A stretch of DNA of 64,000 nt from Isochrysis galbana (Eukaryota > Haptophyta > Isochrysidales > Isochrysidaceae): contig CM030932.1 of NCBI GenBank assembly GCA_018136815.1, positions 5,246,407-5,310,406 on the forward strand, written 5' to 3'. This document shows positions 19,999 to 30,840 of the stretch, in pieces (within the stretch, counting starts at the first letter, position 1; every line of letters begins with the position of its first letter). The notes below the pieces were generated by a model, which was not told the origin of the DNA, did not search any database, and was given only the letters and a program-made list of their open reading frames with translations. The position numbers and the translations under genes were made by a program.

Positions 19999-22900
19999 CT
20001 AATCTGCCATCAACAAGTAGAGGGACTCGTTCGTCACGAGGCCGCCGAGCAAAGTATCGGTGTAATGATCGAGTCGATTGTATAGCTCAAACTCATGCAG
20101 GCCAAGTAGGACTTCACGTACCTGAAATGGGTAGATGTATTTCGAATTGTCTTTGGTGAATTTAGGGCGAACGCTCTAGACTGGCTTCGCCATATTCTAC
20201 AGAAAATCTGGGAGGGTGTCCCGATAGCTCGGGCACTCGACCCAAAAGTAGCACTCGCCAATTGCGCACCACGTCGAGGTACGAGACTACTCTCAGAACG
20301 CTCTTGACGAAAACTCCGAGCATGTGTGCATCGAGCCAACACGCCACCCGACGGATGTCTTTCTTCTCACACCTGCACATCGACATAAGGGGATGGGGAG
20401 ATGGGGCAATGATGAGTGATAGTTCAGTGGAGTATCTTTCGTAATAGCACTCCACTCATTTGCATCAAGCAAACAGCTTCTCTCCACTCTGGTGGTTTGA
20501 TAGCCGCATCGCGCAGAGAAGAATGGTCTGCATGGCCGCATCGAGCACCGAATAAAGGCATGTGGACGATTAGATGTCTCACCAGTCAAGCATCATCTTC
20601 GAGAGCGTGGTGTCGAATTCCACCTCGAGCTCCTCACCCAACTCGATCGTTGCGGCGAATACTTCCTATAAGGGCGCGGGGAACGATGTAAGCTCGCTTG
20701 GCTGAGGACGTAAGATCAACACGTCCGCGGACATTCGGACTCAACGTGTTGCTCACAAGCGCTAGAACATGAACAACTCGCAGCCTTACACCGCGCAAGA
20801 AGTGGCCATTCGGAAGCATCCACGTGCCTGCATCTCCGGTGAGAAGGGCGGCATCTCAGCCACAGCTTCCATCGCCGTCATCTGCAGCCTCCTCTCCCTC
20901 AGAAACAAGCAGATCCATGCGCAGACTTCAGGCAATGTGAGCTTTGCAAGCCAGCCATCGGAGATGATCGTCCCCATGATAAGTGGCTGACCGTCGGCAA
21001 AGGCAGCGCAGGCACGGCCACGTGGCGTGAGGCTCTCGGCTGCCAACGAAGCCGATGAAAGGGACGCACTCGATGTGCACGAGGATGCCGATTCGCTCGT
21101 CCCGGACGCCCCATTAATTTTCGGGGCGGGAGAGGGATTGACGAAACCGTTTTCCTTGAGCCAATGGAGCGCCTTATCCCAGTCAGCTCGAAGCTGATTG
21201 CAGGTGGCGCCAAGCTCGAGTTCGAGAGAATCCAAGTTGGCCACCTGCACATTGGTTGCCGAGAGTGAGCCCAAATTCTTCCTGACAACCCGGAAGCCCG
21301 CGCGTGGACACTCTTCCCCAAAGTCCCTGCCCATCCATGCTCATTCCCTAGGCACCCGCGCTTACCGCAGCCGAAATTTGCGGTATATTCGCGCCATGGC
21401 GGTCCTTGAGCGCTGTCATCTCTGCCTTAGCTTCTTTCTGTTGCTTGGGGGTCAGGATTCCTCTTGCCCCACCGAAGTACTCGGCGGTTCCTGCCAACTT
21501 AGCTTCAAGGAAGGCGTAGCGCTTAGCCGCGGTCAAACGCTCCTCAGCGATGTCGGGATCGACATTGGCCCGGGCGGCAGCGAGCGCGGCCGCTAGTTCC
21601 TCTCTTATTGCGGCAGCTCGCCGTTTCATGGCATCCGACTTCAGAGTCCGATCGAGGACCTCGGGACCATACCCGCGATTCAAATGACGAAGTACCTGTT
21701 CAAGATGCGGTGGCGTGGTGAGGATGAGACATGGCTGCCAACGTGAATGCGTTCGCATCTAGTCGCAGCAGCAGGCAGCTTAGAGCGCTTGGTGAAGGGT
21801 ACTACCGACGTCGTGCCCGCTAGCGTATCAAGCTTGGGCAACGCGGGCTAGCCTCGCACAAAGGGGCGATCGACGATGAGCTGCGAGACGGCGCAAGGCA
21901 TGCGTCCGATAAGCATCTCCCGGAGCGAAACGGACGACGCGAGGTTGCGCAGCCCAGCCACGGACAGAGTAGGAGAATAGACCACGTAGCCAAGCTCGTC
22001 CATACCCCGACGACCAGCACGACCTGCCATCTGCGACAGACATGAAATGGACGATTTTGGGCGATCGTGGCGGCTAATCGGGAATCTCGTGGAGCAGTGA
22101 CGGAATTGCGTCTCTAGAGTCTCTACCTGCCAAAACTCATCCGGGCGGAGTGGCCGATGGCCGGGAACGTCGCCATCGTTGGGTTTGTCCAATTGCGAGA
22201 AGACAACCGTACGTGCCTAATAATGACTCGTGAAGAGGAATGTTGTAGATCAGATTGCAAACTAGGAAATAGGAGGGAGGACTTTGTCCCATAGGGTGGC
22301 GTTGCCACGCGAGAAAGTTGAATTCGCTTAGCCCGAGACTCGACCAGAAACCCCCGATGCCACTTACCGGCATATTCACCCCAACGGCGAGTGTCTCGGT
22401 CGCAAACACGAGCTTAACAAGCTTTTGCTGAAAACAAAGCTCAACGAACTCTCGCAAGATGGGCAGCATACCCGAGTGGTGGTAAGCGACACCTCGGAAG
22501 AGCAGTCCCATGATCTGTCCATTTCAAGAGCATTTCGAGAAAAGCGGACAGGCTTAGCCATGGTACACCTCAATCCCCGATTGAATGCATATTGCGTTAT
22601 GAGACCGATCGAACAATGGATGACAGGCCGATGCAGGCACCCGATTAATCTTCATACCTCTTGATAGGCGTCGAGCTCTCCCAACTGAGGCATGTAGCGC
22701 TGAAGATGCTTGCGGTGCATCAGCTCAAGAACGCGCTGGCTGGTACGTATCGCGGCTCTGCAAAGGGATCATGAGCGTCAATGACGGGCAACGTGCGAGA
22801 AAGGCACTAGCGATTTCGACTGTGATCGATGCCGAGTCTGACATTGATGGTTGCTGCGCACGGAGCTAGCCAATGCGGGGAGCAAGGCCAATCTGCTCAC

Positions 22901-25900
22901 CTGCGTTCCTCTTCTTGCCGCGTCCAAGCGGCCAACAATTCGGGTTCGGTCTCTTCGGGTCGCTTTTTTTCATGGGTTCGCACTCCGCCTAGAAGGTTGA
23001 GTGTGACCTGTGCGCACACGAATCGACGGCATGGGAGGGTGAGAGTGTGTGGGAAATCTCTCCCAGCGGACGGCCGCAAGATGTTATATACGAAGACAAG
23101 ACCCAAACATGCTGGGAAAAGATTGGTACGAGTGAGATCACCGAGTGCCAAAATGAATCAAACTGGGTCCGAGTGCCAGGACGAGACTCACCGCGTGTGC
23201 GCCCTCTACGCAGTGCTTCCGCGACATACAGAAAACGATGGCGGGAAGCATGGATGGATTTGGGCTAGAGAGGTTTCGTGCCAAGCGCAGGCATTCTGAA
23301 CCAAATGAAAAGGCGATTGGATTGCCCCCACCGCGGCCACCATTGCCTCTTCCTCCACATCTGCCGTTGTTACCGGCGCGGCGTCCACCACCCTTGCCTC
23401 CCCTTCCGTTGCCGGCACGCTCCCGTGCAATCGCTTCCTTCTCGGCTGCTCGCTCATTCCTCGCTGAGACGGCGGCAATGGACGCAGCTGTCGTTGGGCG
23501 CTCTGGCTCCCTCAAAGCGGAGCAGAGGGCCTCATACCTGTGCGGCGTAAAGCCAAGGAGAGGTGCGTTCAGCGAATCCACCGACGGACACGGTCGCAAA
23601 GCAGCTAGCCTGCTTACGTCCTGCAGCTGCGAGTCTTGCAACTATTTATGCACTCACTTTTCGGCTTGGAAGACGTTGGCGCTAGCAAGTCCTTGGCTCG
23701 TGCTGCTTGGCGTGTGCGTGCCAAAAAATTGGACGAATGCGCCGGTACGCCTGTCGATTCCGCCGACCTACATTGGGAATGAAGTGTAGGAGATTTGATG
23801 TCCTAGACATCACCGCCGACATAGATATGCATCGTGGCCTTCCACTGCCTCCATTACTGAAGCTAACGTGACAAAAAAGAGACGAGCATGAAGAAGCTCG
23901 TGGGCAACACTATAGCAGGATAGCCTCGCACGTGGAGTGGGACATGCCGATCGGTCCTCCGAACAATCCGGCCGGGACGCCCTCGCGCTTTGCCGATCCA
24001 CTCGAGGAAATACTCAGGCTCGCGTAGCGTCGCACTGAGCGCAACCATCTAGAATGTCAATTAGGTGGTGGACAGGAACGGAGTAGTCAAACATAACAGA
24101 AGTTTACTTGTGAATGCTGACCTAGCTTGGCATTTGCTTGCAAGCACAGAGAAGATCTAGCGCTAATGGCTCCAAGCTCATCAGAAGCAGTTATCTTAAG
24201 CGAGATCGAGAATGCGGCTCTCGAGCACACCTGGACTGAAGGTGGGAGGTGAATGAGTGTTTCCTCCCACACGATACCTCTCTCAGTGTCGTTGATGTAG
24301 TGGATCTCGTCGGATACGACGACGCCCAGATTGTCAAGGTCGAGATCACGGAGTGATGACGCCATCGCATCAACGGGGTTCGCCGTGTTGTTGACACCGC
24401 AAATGTTTGGTGGCGAGGGCAAGGGCGCGTTGGGGCATTTGACCAATTTATTCCGTAGAATCTCCGAGGTGCAGATTATGAGCTCGTGAGTTGTGCCCGG
24501 TGGCGATCTAATTTTGATGTCGCCGGTAAGGAGCGCGACTCCGGCCTGAAGGCCTCGCTTGGAAAACCATGTCTTGAATTCAGCATACTTTTGGTTGGAG
24601 AGCGCCTGCGTTCCAAACGCGAAAGGCATACGTGACCTTACAAAAGGTTTGCATAGGTGGATTGTCCGGGGGGAGATGGTGGGATACGCCATGGAGGAAA
24701 CAGGTAAATGATGATGGCCATCCCACGTTGCTCATACGAGGCGATTCCACGAGATCGACAAACGAGACGTGACCTATTGTGCTGCAAATGCGCATGCCAA
24801 CGGGATGTGCATTTCGACCTTGATGGGCGACGTATATATCGCTTTCTTGCCTCTCTTGAAGGCTTGCAGGATAGCGCAAAGTGCGACAGCCGTCTTGCCA
24901 GATCCAGTGGGCGCCATAGCGAGGAGGTCGGTAGACTCGTCCGTGATGACATCGAGACAGCCGACCTAATCAAGCACAAGACAAAGGCATTGTTGCGTCA
25001 GTCGAAAAGGGCGGTTGGAGTCCGTCACTCGGCGAGCATGCACCAAAGCGAGATCACAATATTTGCACCTGAAACTTGTCGGGAGGATAGCCCATCACCG
25101 AGGTGACCTGGTCCACCGTGAGAGTTGTATTGCCGGTCTCATCCGAGAAAAATGTATCCGTCTTTGCCTGTTCAATGGTGGCGTCTCTAACACCTAGATT
25201 GGCCGTCAAATCACTTGTTTGGCTAATCCCCACGCCTGCGCCGTCTGCCTTGGTGCCGCGCATCCCGTCCCCGATAACGAGAGCTGCTTCCTCGGGCGAG
25301 ATATCAACGAGGTGTACAAGCTCTTCAGGAGAGCAAAGCATGAGCGCCTCAAGGCCGATGGAGCACGACGCCAGGAGCTGGATTGAAATCGGACCCATGA
25401 GAAGGCGCAAGGGAAAGCGGGCAGTCGAATGAGCGAACGCGATGGCGGGATAAATGAGCGAACACGATGGCGAGGTTGCTTGCAATCGGATGACGACGGT
25501 CTAGAGGGCATGGCACAGCCCCTCTCCATCCCTCCCGAGGGCTCCACCCGCCCCGCACGCTGCCTATCCTTGTTTGCCATGCGCACATGTGTGGTCGAGT
25601 CGGAGACGCCCTGTCGACGCAAATAAGCAAGAAGCTCTACGTCCAATTCCTTCTCTTCGCCGTCCACATTCCTAGATCTTGCTGCGACATTTGGAGGGAC
25701 CGCAGAGCCACTAGGAGTTTCGGTGCCCATTGCCAAAGCGCCGCCAACGGCGGCTTGCAATGAATTCCGTTCTTGTGCGGCCGCCTGCGCCTCACGAGCA
25801 GCTTCCAAACCGTGGAGTGCCTCGAGGGCGAGAGAGACCGCCGTGAGCTGCTCTCGGATAGCGGGCGCCTTTTCGAGCTTAATCAGCTGATTGGCCTGAA

Positions 25901-28728
25901 CATACCCAAAGTACGGTGCGAATCAAAGTACGCGCGTGGGGGGTTGCGTGGGGTGGGGTGGTGGCGACGAACCTGCAGTGCCACTCCAGCTTGTTGTTTT
26001 GCACGCAAAGCGGCAAGGTCTTCGAGGGCAAAGCCAAGCTTTTTGTGCTTCTTTTCCAACAACAGACGGGCATCAACGGGCTGACGCAAAACAAGGAAAG
26101 GTGCCAATCAGAAGCAGTCGAACGCCCACATGGACGGATGTAGTAGCTAGGAGGCGTGCGCTGGCTCGAGCAAACGCATTTCCTCACCAAGTCCACCCTG
26201 CCATCAGTGCCCAGTGCTGTCGAGATGAGACGCCTCGCAGCATCCATATCAACGCGGAGCGACGGTGAGCCGCCACGTGCTCGACCCTCGTGGCTATCGG
26301 CGGCCTCAGTCGGACTTTCGCTAGCACTGGCCACGATGTGACCGTCTTGAGCCCGTGCCATCGGATTGTCGTTGTTGGCAGCGGCAATAGTTGAGGTGCA
26401 ATTGCTAGGTGGATGAGGCAGGGAGAGGCCCGGAGGAGGGGAGCGCGGGAGCCGGACACGCAGCTGAGTTCGACCTTGTTTGAGTACACCCCACAATTCA
26501 AGCAGGATCTCGCTCTTTGGCGTAGCTGCAATGGGCTCCTCAACCTCACGCAGGGCATCAGCGAGCGGCTCGGAAAAATATGAATCCGAGAGGGGGATAC
26601 GCACACGACCCCTCTCGGTGTAGAGGCGAAGACAGAGGCCGCCATATTCATGATCCACCTCAACTTTGCCTCGGTAAAGCAGTGGCGTCTCTCGGCAGCA
26701 ATACGCCAATTCCATCGCAGACGTGTGAGCATGATATCGAGCAATCGCAGTAGCACGCTCGTTGAGAGCTGCAGTGGCAGCAGGTGTGGCCGCGGAGGCG
26801 GAAAGCGAGCCTAGTAGAGCGTGCTGCGAGGACGGCCCATGGGAATGCGGATCCGTCATCACAAGCGTGAAATTTACAGCGTGCGATACGCATTGGGCGA
26901 AAAATGCCCCATTAATAGATAGGTGTAGCCGATGTGGAAGCTGGCGAGCAAAGCACCTGATTGTGTAAATCTGCATATCGGCGGATCGGCGATGATATGT
27001 GTGCGTAGTACGCGCGCTGCAATGAAAAATGCGAGCGACCGCCGGCGGTGGAAGGGACTCCAGGTGGGGACTGAACGCGGACCGTCGCCAACTGGTACGA
27101 GGCGGCAGTAGGACGGGAGCCAGGGGCCGGCGGTGGCTGCACGCGGAGGAGACCAGCAGCGAAAGTGGACGGCACATCGGGGGCGCTATCTGCAGCTCGC
27201 GCGAGCAGTTCTCCGAAATACGAATTGTACCTGATAGAAAAATGGCAAGCAGGTCGTATCTTGGTGGAGAGGCGTTGCCCCAGAGCAAACAAACGCGCGC
27301 GGCGTGCGGTGTCGACGCTGGTGACGTCGAGATGGATTTAACGCAACGCTGGCTTGAGCATTGCACTCGCTGGGCGCACTCAATCATAGCCCAAGCGATC
27401 ATCTCTTCCGATTCGCTCTCGCCAGAGAGACCGCTTAAGAGCTGGCGTGCAGCTTCGAGATGAGGCGTGGCTCCAGCAGCTAGACGAGCATAAGTGGTCG
27501 CCTCGCGATTGATGATTCGAGTGCGAGTGTGCCACCTGAAAGGATTCCCGACGGAGAGAAGCACATCGATGTAGAAGGTGATGCTCCATGGGAAGGCATG
27601 CAAAGGGCGTTGAGGGGATACAGCTCCATTTGCACACAAGGCCCTGCATGGCTATGACAGACGCATGCCACATCACAAGATGGTTAGGTGTGCCTTACTT
27701 TTTTACGACTCTGCCCTCTTTGATGACGAGGAAGAGCGAGAGTGCATTCCTTGCAACGCCTTCATTGAGCGACAAGGTGCCATGGGCCAAATCAGGAGGT
27801 AGCATTGGCACAGAACCACCCCTCAGAGAGGGATCAATCGCCTCCAGGGACTTCCGGTCACTGCCCTCCGCCGTGAAGTCATGTGATTCTCTGGCGGCAC
27901 CTTGACCGGATACCGTGCCGTCGGCCGCGGTCGCGACATAGTCGCCCACAATCCCGCGGTGGTAGGCTGAACTGGCACGCTGAAAGGCCCAATCAAAAAG
28001 AGTGGAGCCACATACAATGTGCGCAGCCACGTCGGCGATGTGTATGCCCAACGTCACACAACCGTCCTGAACAGTCTGAGGGCTAGACGCATCACCTACT
28101 TCGATGGAGATAGCGTCGTCGATGTCCCGTGTGGATGCATTATCCACACTCATGCAATGGAGATGTGTGCAGTCGAGCCTGTCATCCTCGCAAGGTGGCA
28201 ACGGAGCTGCGCCATCAGAAGCGCCGCCGGTTGTCGCCATTCCCTTGAGGTGCCATTGTTCTTGTGAAGGATATCTGCATGGCTTGATGCCAAAGTGTCG
28301 TTGGTAAGCTTCGAGCTCTGCCGGATATTCACCAACAGGGCCCAGTAGCTCGATGAGCTCCGCCTCACCCGGCCGATTTGCCGACAGCGCGGCCACCTTT
28401 GCGAATCTGTTCCGCTTACCGGCCTTCGCTTGCGTTGCCTGCGACCAGACATGAATAGGAGGTCAACATCGCTGGGCGGACGCATGCTGGCATGCCGAAT
28501 GACAATGCGCGCGCGTAGTGTTCCGTCGGTCCGTCTAAAGAGCAGGAAGAAAAAGGAGAGTTGGCAAAAAAAACACTCATCAGTGGGAGGCCTCTTCCAA
28601 CGCACCGGCTTGATATGGATGATGACAGTCTGGCCGCCCGAGAAAAGCAGCGTGCCGGGTACGCCCGTCGCGCCGTACCGATTGCGATCGTCAAGCCGGA
28701 GCACCGCATACTTGACAGCAGATGCCAT
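19999..28728 (-). CDS. RNB exoribonuclease - Ski2-type DExH helicase fusion (multi-exon)
   Basis: Start ATG at 28728 (an in-frame ATG at 28812 is possible); stop at 20001-19999. Order of recognisable parts: short N-terminal region (28728-28440), RNB catalytic domain (28437 to about 26950), S1-like end (about 26850-26430), coiled coil (26084-25720), SAM-like helices (25660-25270), helicase core (25069-22000), stalk/DSHCT-like region (21760-19999). The RNB has the four acidic residues of the active site ([11 protein letters not shown]) and SPIRRYAD. The helicase has [15 protein letters not shown] and [10 protein letters not shown]. Introns between S1 and helicase keep phase 0 throughout: 26183|26084, 25976|25895, 25595|25380 (approximate), 25069|24965, 24819|24605. 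By family, RNB enzymes degrade RNA 3' to 5' and Ski2/Mtr4 helicases feed RNA to the exosome. One protein with both would be a self-contained unwinding nuclease. Exon borders between 27520 and 27050 and in the last third are uncertain. Two adjacent genes remain the alternative. Confidence 0.75.
20000..25069 (-). other. Ski2-type helicase region of the fusion gene
   Basis: Walker A APTGSGKT lies at 24914-24891, followed by [21 protein letters not shown] across an intron (typical Ski2/Mtr4 wording), TSEILRN, the DEIH box at 24311-24300 with [13 protein letters not shown], and [16 protein letters not shown] at about 24035. An RGG/Gly-rich insert lies at about 23430-23310, then motif [27 protein letters not shown] with [12 protein letters not shown] at about 22495-22375, and [18 protein letters not shown] across an intron ending at 22025. 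Downstream exons encode a long helical stalk (21760-21400), a DSHCT-like part ([19 protein letters not shown], 21040-20960) and a C-terminal helical part with [13 protein letters not shown]. Every helicase motif looks intact. Confidence 0.88.
26430..28437 (-). other. RNB nuclease and S1-like region of the fusion gene
   Basis: Exon 28437-27715 holds the RNB N-terminal half: the catalytic acidic cluster at about 28144-28110, [11 protein letters not shown], a [12 protein letters not shown] helix and [16 protein letters not shown]. The next exon begins near 27530 (after a TTTCAG acceptor) with [13 protein letters not shown]. The block [14 protein letters not shown] at about 27010-26965 closes the RNB core. 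Residues encoded at 26850-26430 match the post-RNB part of the family: [14 protein letters not shown], then a short beta-rich stretch with [11 protein letters not shown] resembling an S1 fold. All four catalytic acidic positions are present, so nuclease activity is plausible. Confidence 0.85.
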
Positions 28729-28828
28729 CACACGTGCAGGTGAGGGCTTTGTGCAGCCCAGTGATGGGAGCGAGTGTGTCTGAAAGGAGAGCAGCGCTAA
28801 GTGAGGTCGCAAAGGGGCCGCGGGAAAG

Positions 28829-29967
28829 AGGTAGGCGCTTGAGAGAGAGGGAGGGAGGGGAAGGGAGGGAGGGGGGAAGGGAGGGAGAGAGAGCGAGAAG
28901 AGAAGGGAGAGAGCCGAGGGCGGCCACGGAGGACGCGGAGAGGCTGGGGGAAAGACTCGGCTATTGTATGATGCCAGGAATATCAGGACTAAAGATAGTT
29001 TTTGTCTGGAGTTTTGTATTAGAAGGGGCTCATAGTCCCCATCTGCCTTGGTGTACGCTTAATTAGGTGTCCTCCGATCTCGTCCCCCTCTTTGCGTCGC
29101 TAAGACCATGCTACATCTAGCCCTCGTCTCGCTACTCGGTATGGGCCTGCCCACGGCTGTCCCACGCGCTCGATTCGAACATGGTACCCCCGCGAGTCGA
29201 TCCGAACGCTCGCATCGCGCATCGCTCGATCTCGATCTCGACCGTCCTCGACCTCCACATGCCCGAATTACCCTTTGGGCTTCTCTCGACCACTCATCCC
29301 TCAAATGTTTGGGCCTCCCCCATCCCTTTGGATGGGCTCGTCTCTCGTCTCTCGGGGCCTCTGAGGCCCGTCTCGACCCCCCTCGCCCTCGCCGGCTCAA
29401 AAGGGCCATTGGAAGACCTCGCAGCCTTTCGGGTGAAAGCAACGCAGGGGGGGGGGGCACTCGTGAGATAGGAGCCCAGAAGCGCTAATCTCCCTCGCTA
29501 TTAGGCTAGAGCGAGTGGCCGCGGCGAGCCGCGGCCCTTCTCTCCTGGTTCTGGTGCTGGTGCCCCCGTCTTCTCTTACCCAAACGGGGCGAGAAGACAC
29601 GTATCTGCCAGAGGGGAGAGCTGCCGCTCCCCCCTCCCCTCCCTCTTCCCTTTTCCTCCTCTCTTCCCTGCGGCGGGGGCCCATGGCGCGCGCCTGCGGC
29701 TCCTCTTCAGGTCCCCAGGTGGCCTGCAAGGGCCTGGGAGCACAGCTCAGGGGGCAGGTGAGGCTGGGGCATGGCCCTGGCCCCTCCTGCCTCTCCCTCG
29801 CTGGCGCTCCGAGCCCCTGCGGGTCGACTGGAGCTGGCTGGGGGGTCCTGAACAGGGAAGCCCAGGGGGAGGAGGGGCTGGTCAGAGGGATGGGCTGGCC
29901 ACGACAGCCCAGGGCGGGCGAATCAGGCGTGCCTGTGGGGAGAGGGATGGGTCAGCATGGCAGTGTG
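28829..29967. other. Intergenic, purine tract then GC-rich low-complexity DNA
   Basis: 28829-28925 is a GGGA/GAGA tract, pyrimidine-rich on the strand of the fusion gene whose ATG lies 100 bp away. 29040-29967 is GC-rich with long open frames on both strands that encode only low-complexity Pro/Arg/Gly/Ser protein. I regard these as chance frames. Confidence 0.5.
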
Positions 29968-30089
29968 CTCCTGGCAGGCCATCAGGCGTGCCAGGAGAGT
30001 GGGTGGTTCCTCCCCCATGGCAGGGGAGGAGTGGAGAGAGAGGGGGGCTCGTGCCCCCCCATGGGCGAACTAAGTATAAACTTAGTTGT
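29968..30089 (+). repeat. DH stem-loop element, copy 3 (four stems)
   Basis: Best-preserved copy. Stems lie at 29968-29997 (CTCCTGGCA/TGCCAGGAG), 30009-30029 (CCTCCCC/GGGGAGG), 30042-30059 (GGGGGGC, loop TCGT, GCCCCCC) and 30068-30087 (AACTAAGTATAAACTTAGTT). Confidence 0.9.
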
Positions 30090-30504
30090 GCTAGAACAGC
30101 CTCAAGCTTGTGGGACGTTCTATGCTTCTTCTTATCTTGTTTAACTACGGCCTTGCTGGGAGTCTCCGCCTCTCGCCGTACCCGTACCCGTCAAAATCGC
30201 GACCGCTATAACCTGAACGGCACTAAAAGCGGCAAATTAGCCGCAGTGTTGTCGCAAGTACGGAAGTCAAGGATAGATGGGACGCACCTCCGGGCACACA
30301 GAACGGCCGCGCTGCTAGGATGGTCGTGGTTCGCCGCCCCAGGAGAGAGAGCTAAGAGACCCTGCTAGCGGCGATGCTGTAGCTGTAGCGATCAGCGATC
30401 AGAGACTCAGAGACAAGGCCAGTAGGATGACCGTTTGACCGGACACAATGGGAATCATACTAGAAGGTAGATGCGTATCAGTAGATAACATCGATGAGAT
30501 AAAA

Positions 30505-30563
30505 TACCCGGGAGGCCACGAGGCGCCTCCCCCATGTGAATGCCAAGTACAAACTTAGTTGGC
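30505..30563 (+). repeat. DH stem-loop element, short variant
   Basis: Two stems only: GGGAGGC/GCGCCTCCC (30509-30531) and CCAAGTACAAACTTAGTTGG (30543-30562), with the linker CCCATGTGAATG, shared with 37962-38014. The preceding 30090-30504 holds no recognisable feature. Confidence 0.7.
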
Positions 30564-30599
30564 CCTAGTACTAGTAGTACGTAGTACGTAGCTGTAGCT

Positions 30600-30755
30600 A
30601 CTACTAGTAGTGCGTAGTGCACGAGGGGAGTTGCCAGATGGCGTGGGAGGGGGGGGGGGGGTCGGGGGCGTGGCGGTGTAGAACGCTTGCGTAAGAGTAG
30701 TTAGTGGGTCCACAACCGCGTGCGCGGCGAGAATATTAAAGCCAATTTTTACCTT
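30600..30755 (+). mobile_element. Family-2 LINE 3' end
   Basis: Carries GTGCACGAGGGGAGTTGCC, the GGGCGTGGC block and the terminus GCGGCGAGAATATTAAAG before a T-rich run, as at 7330-7444 and 40930-41062. Only the 3' UTR remains. Confidence 0.75.
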
Positions 30756-30840
30756 AGCCTTAGCCAGTTGCTTGACTGCAATGCGATTCTTCTCTTGAGA
30801 ATTTTCTGTGGCTTGATTCGCTAACGCAACGTAGTGTGAA

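Noticed and set aside
29160-29190. GATTCGAACATGG resembling a tRNA T-arm
   Set aside because: No matching acceptor, D or anticodon stems around it.
29040-29967. Long overlapping open frames in GC-rich DNA on both strands (for example 29515-30144)
   Set aside because: Low-complexity Pro/Gly/Ser/Arg translation, no domain, and the frame runs into the DH stem-loop repeat. Expected by chance in GC-rich DNA.
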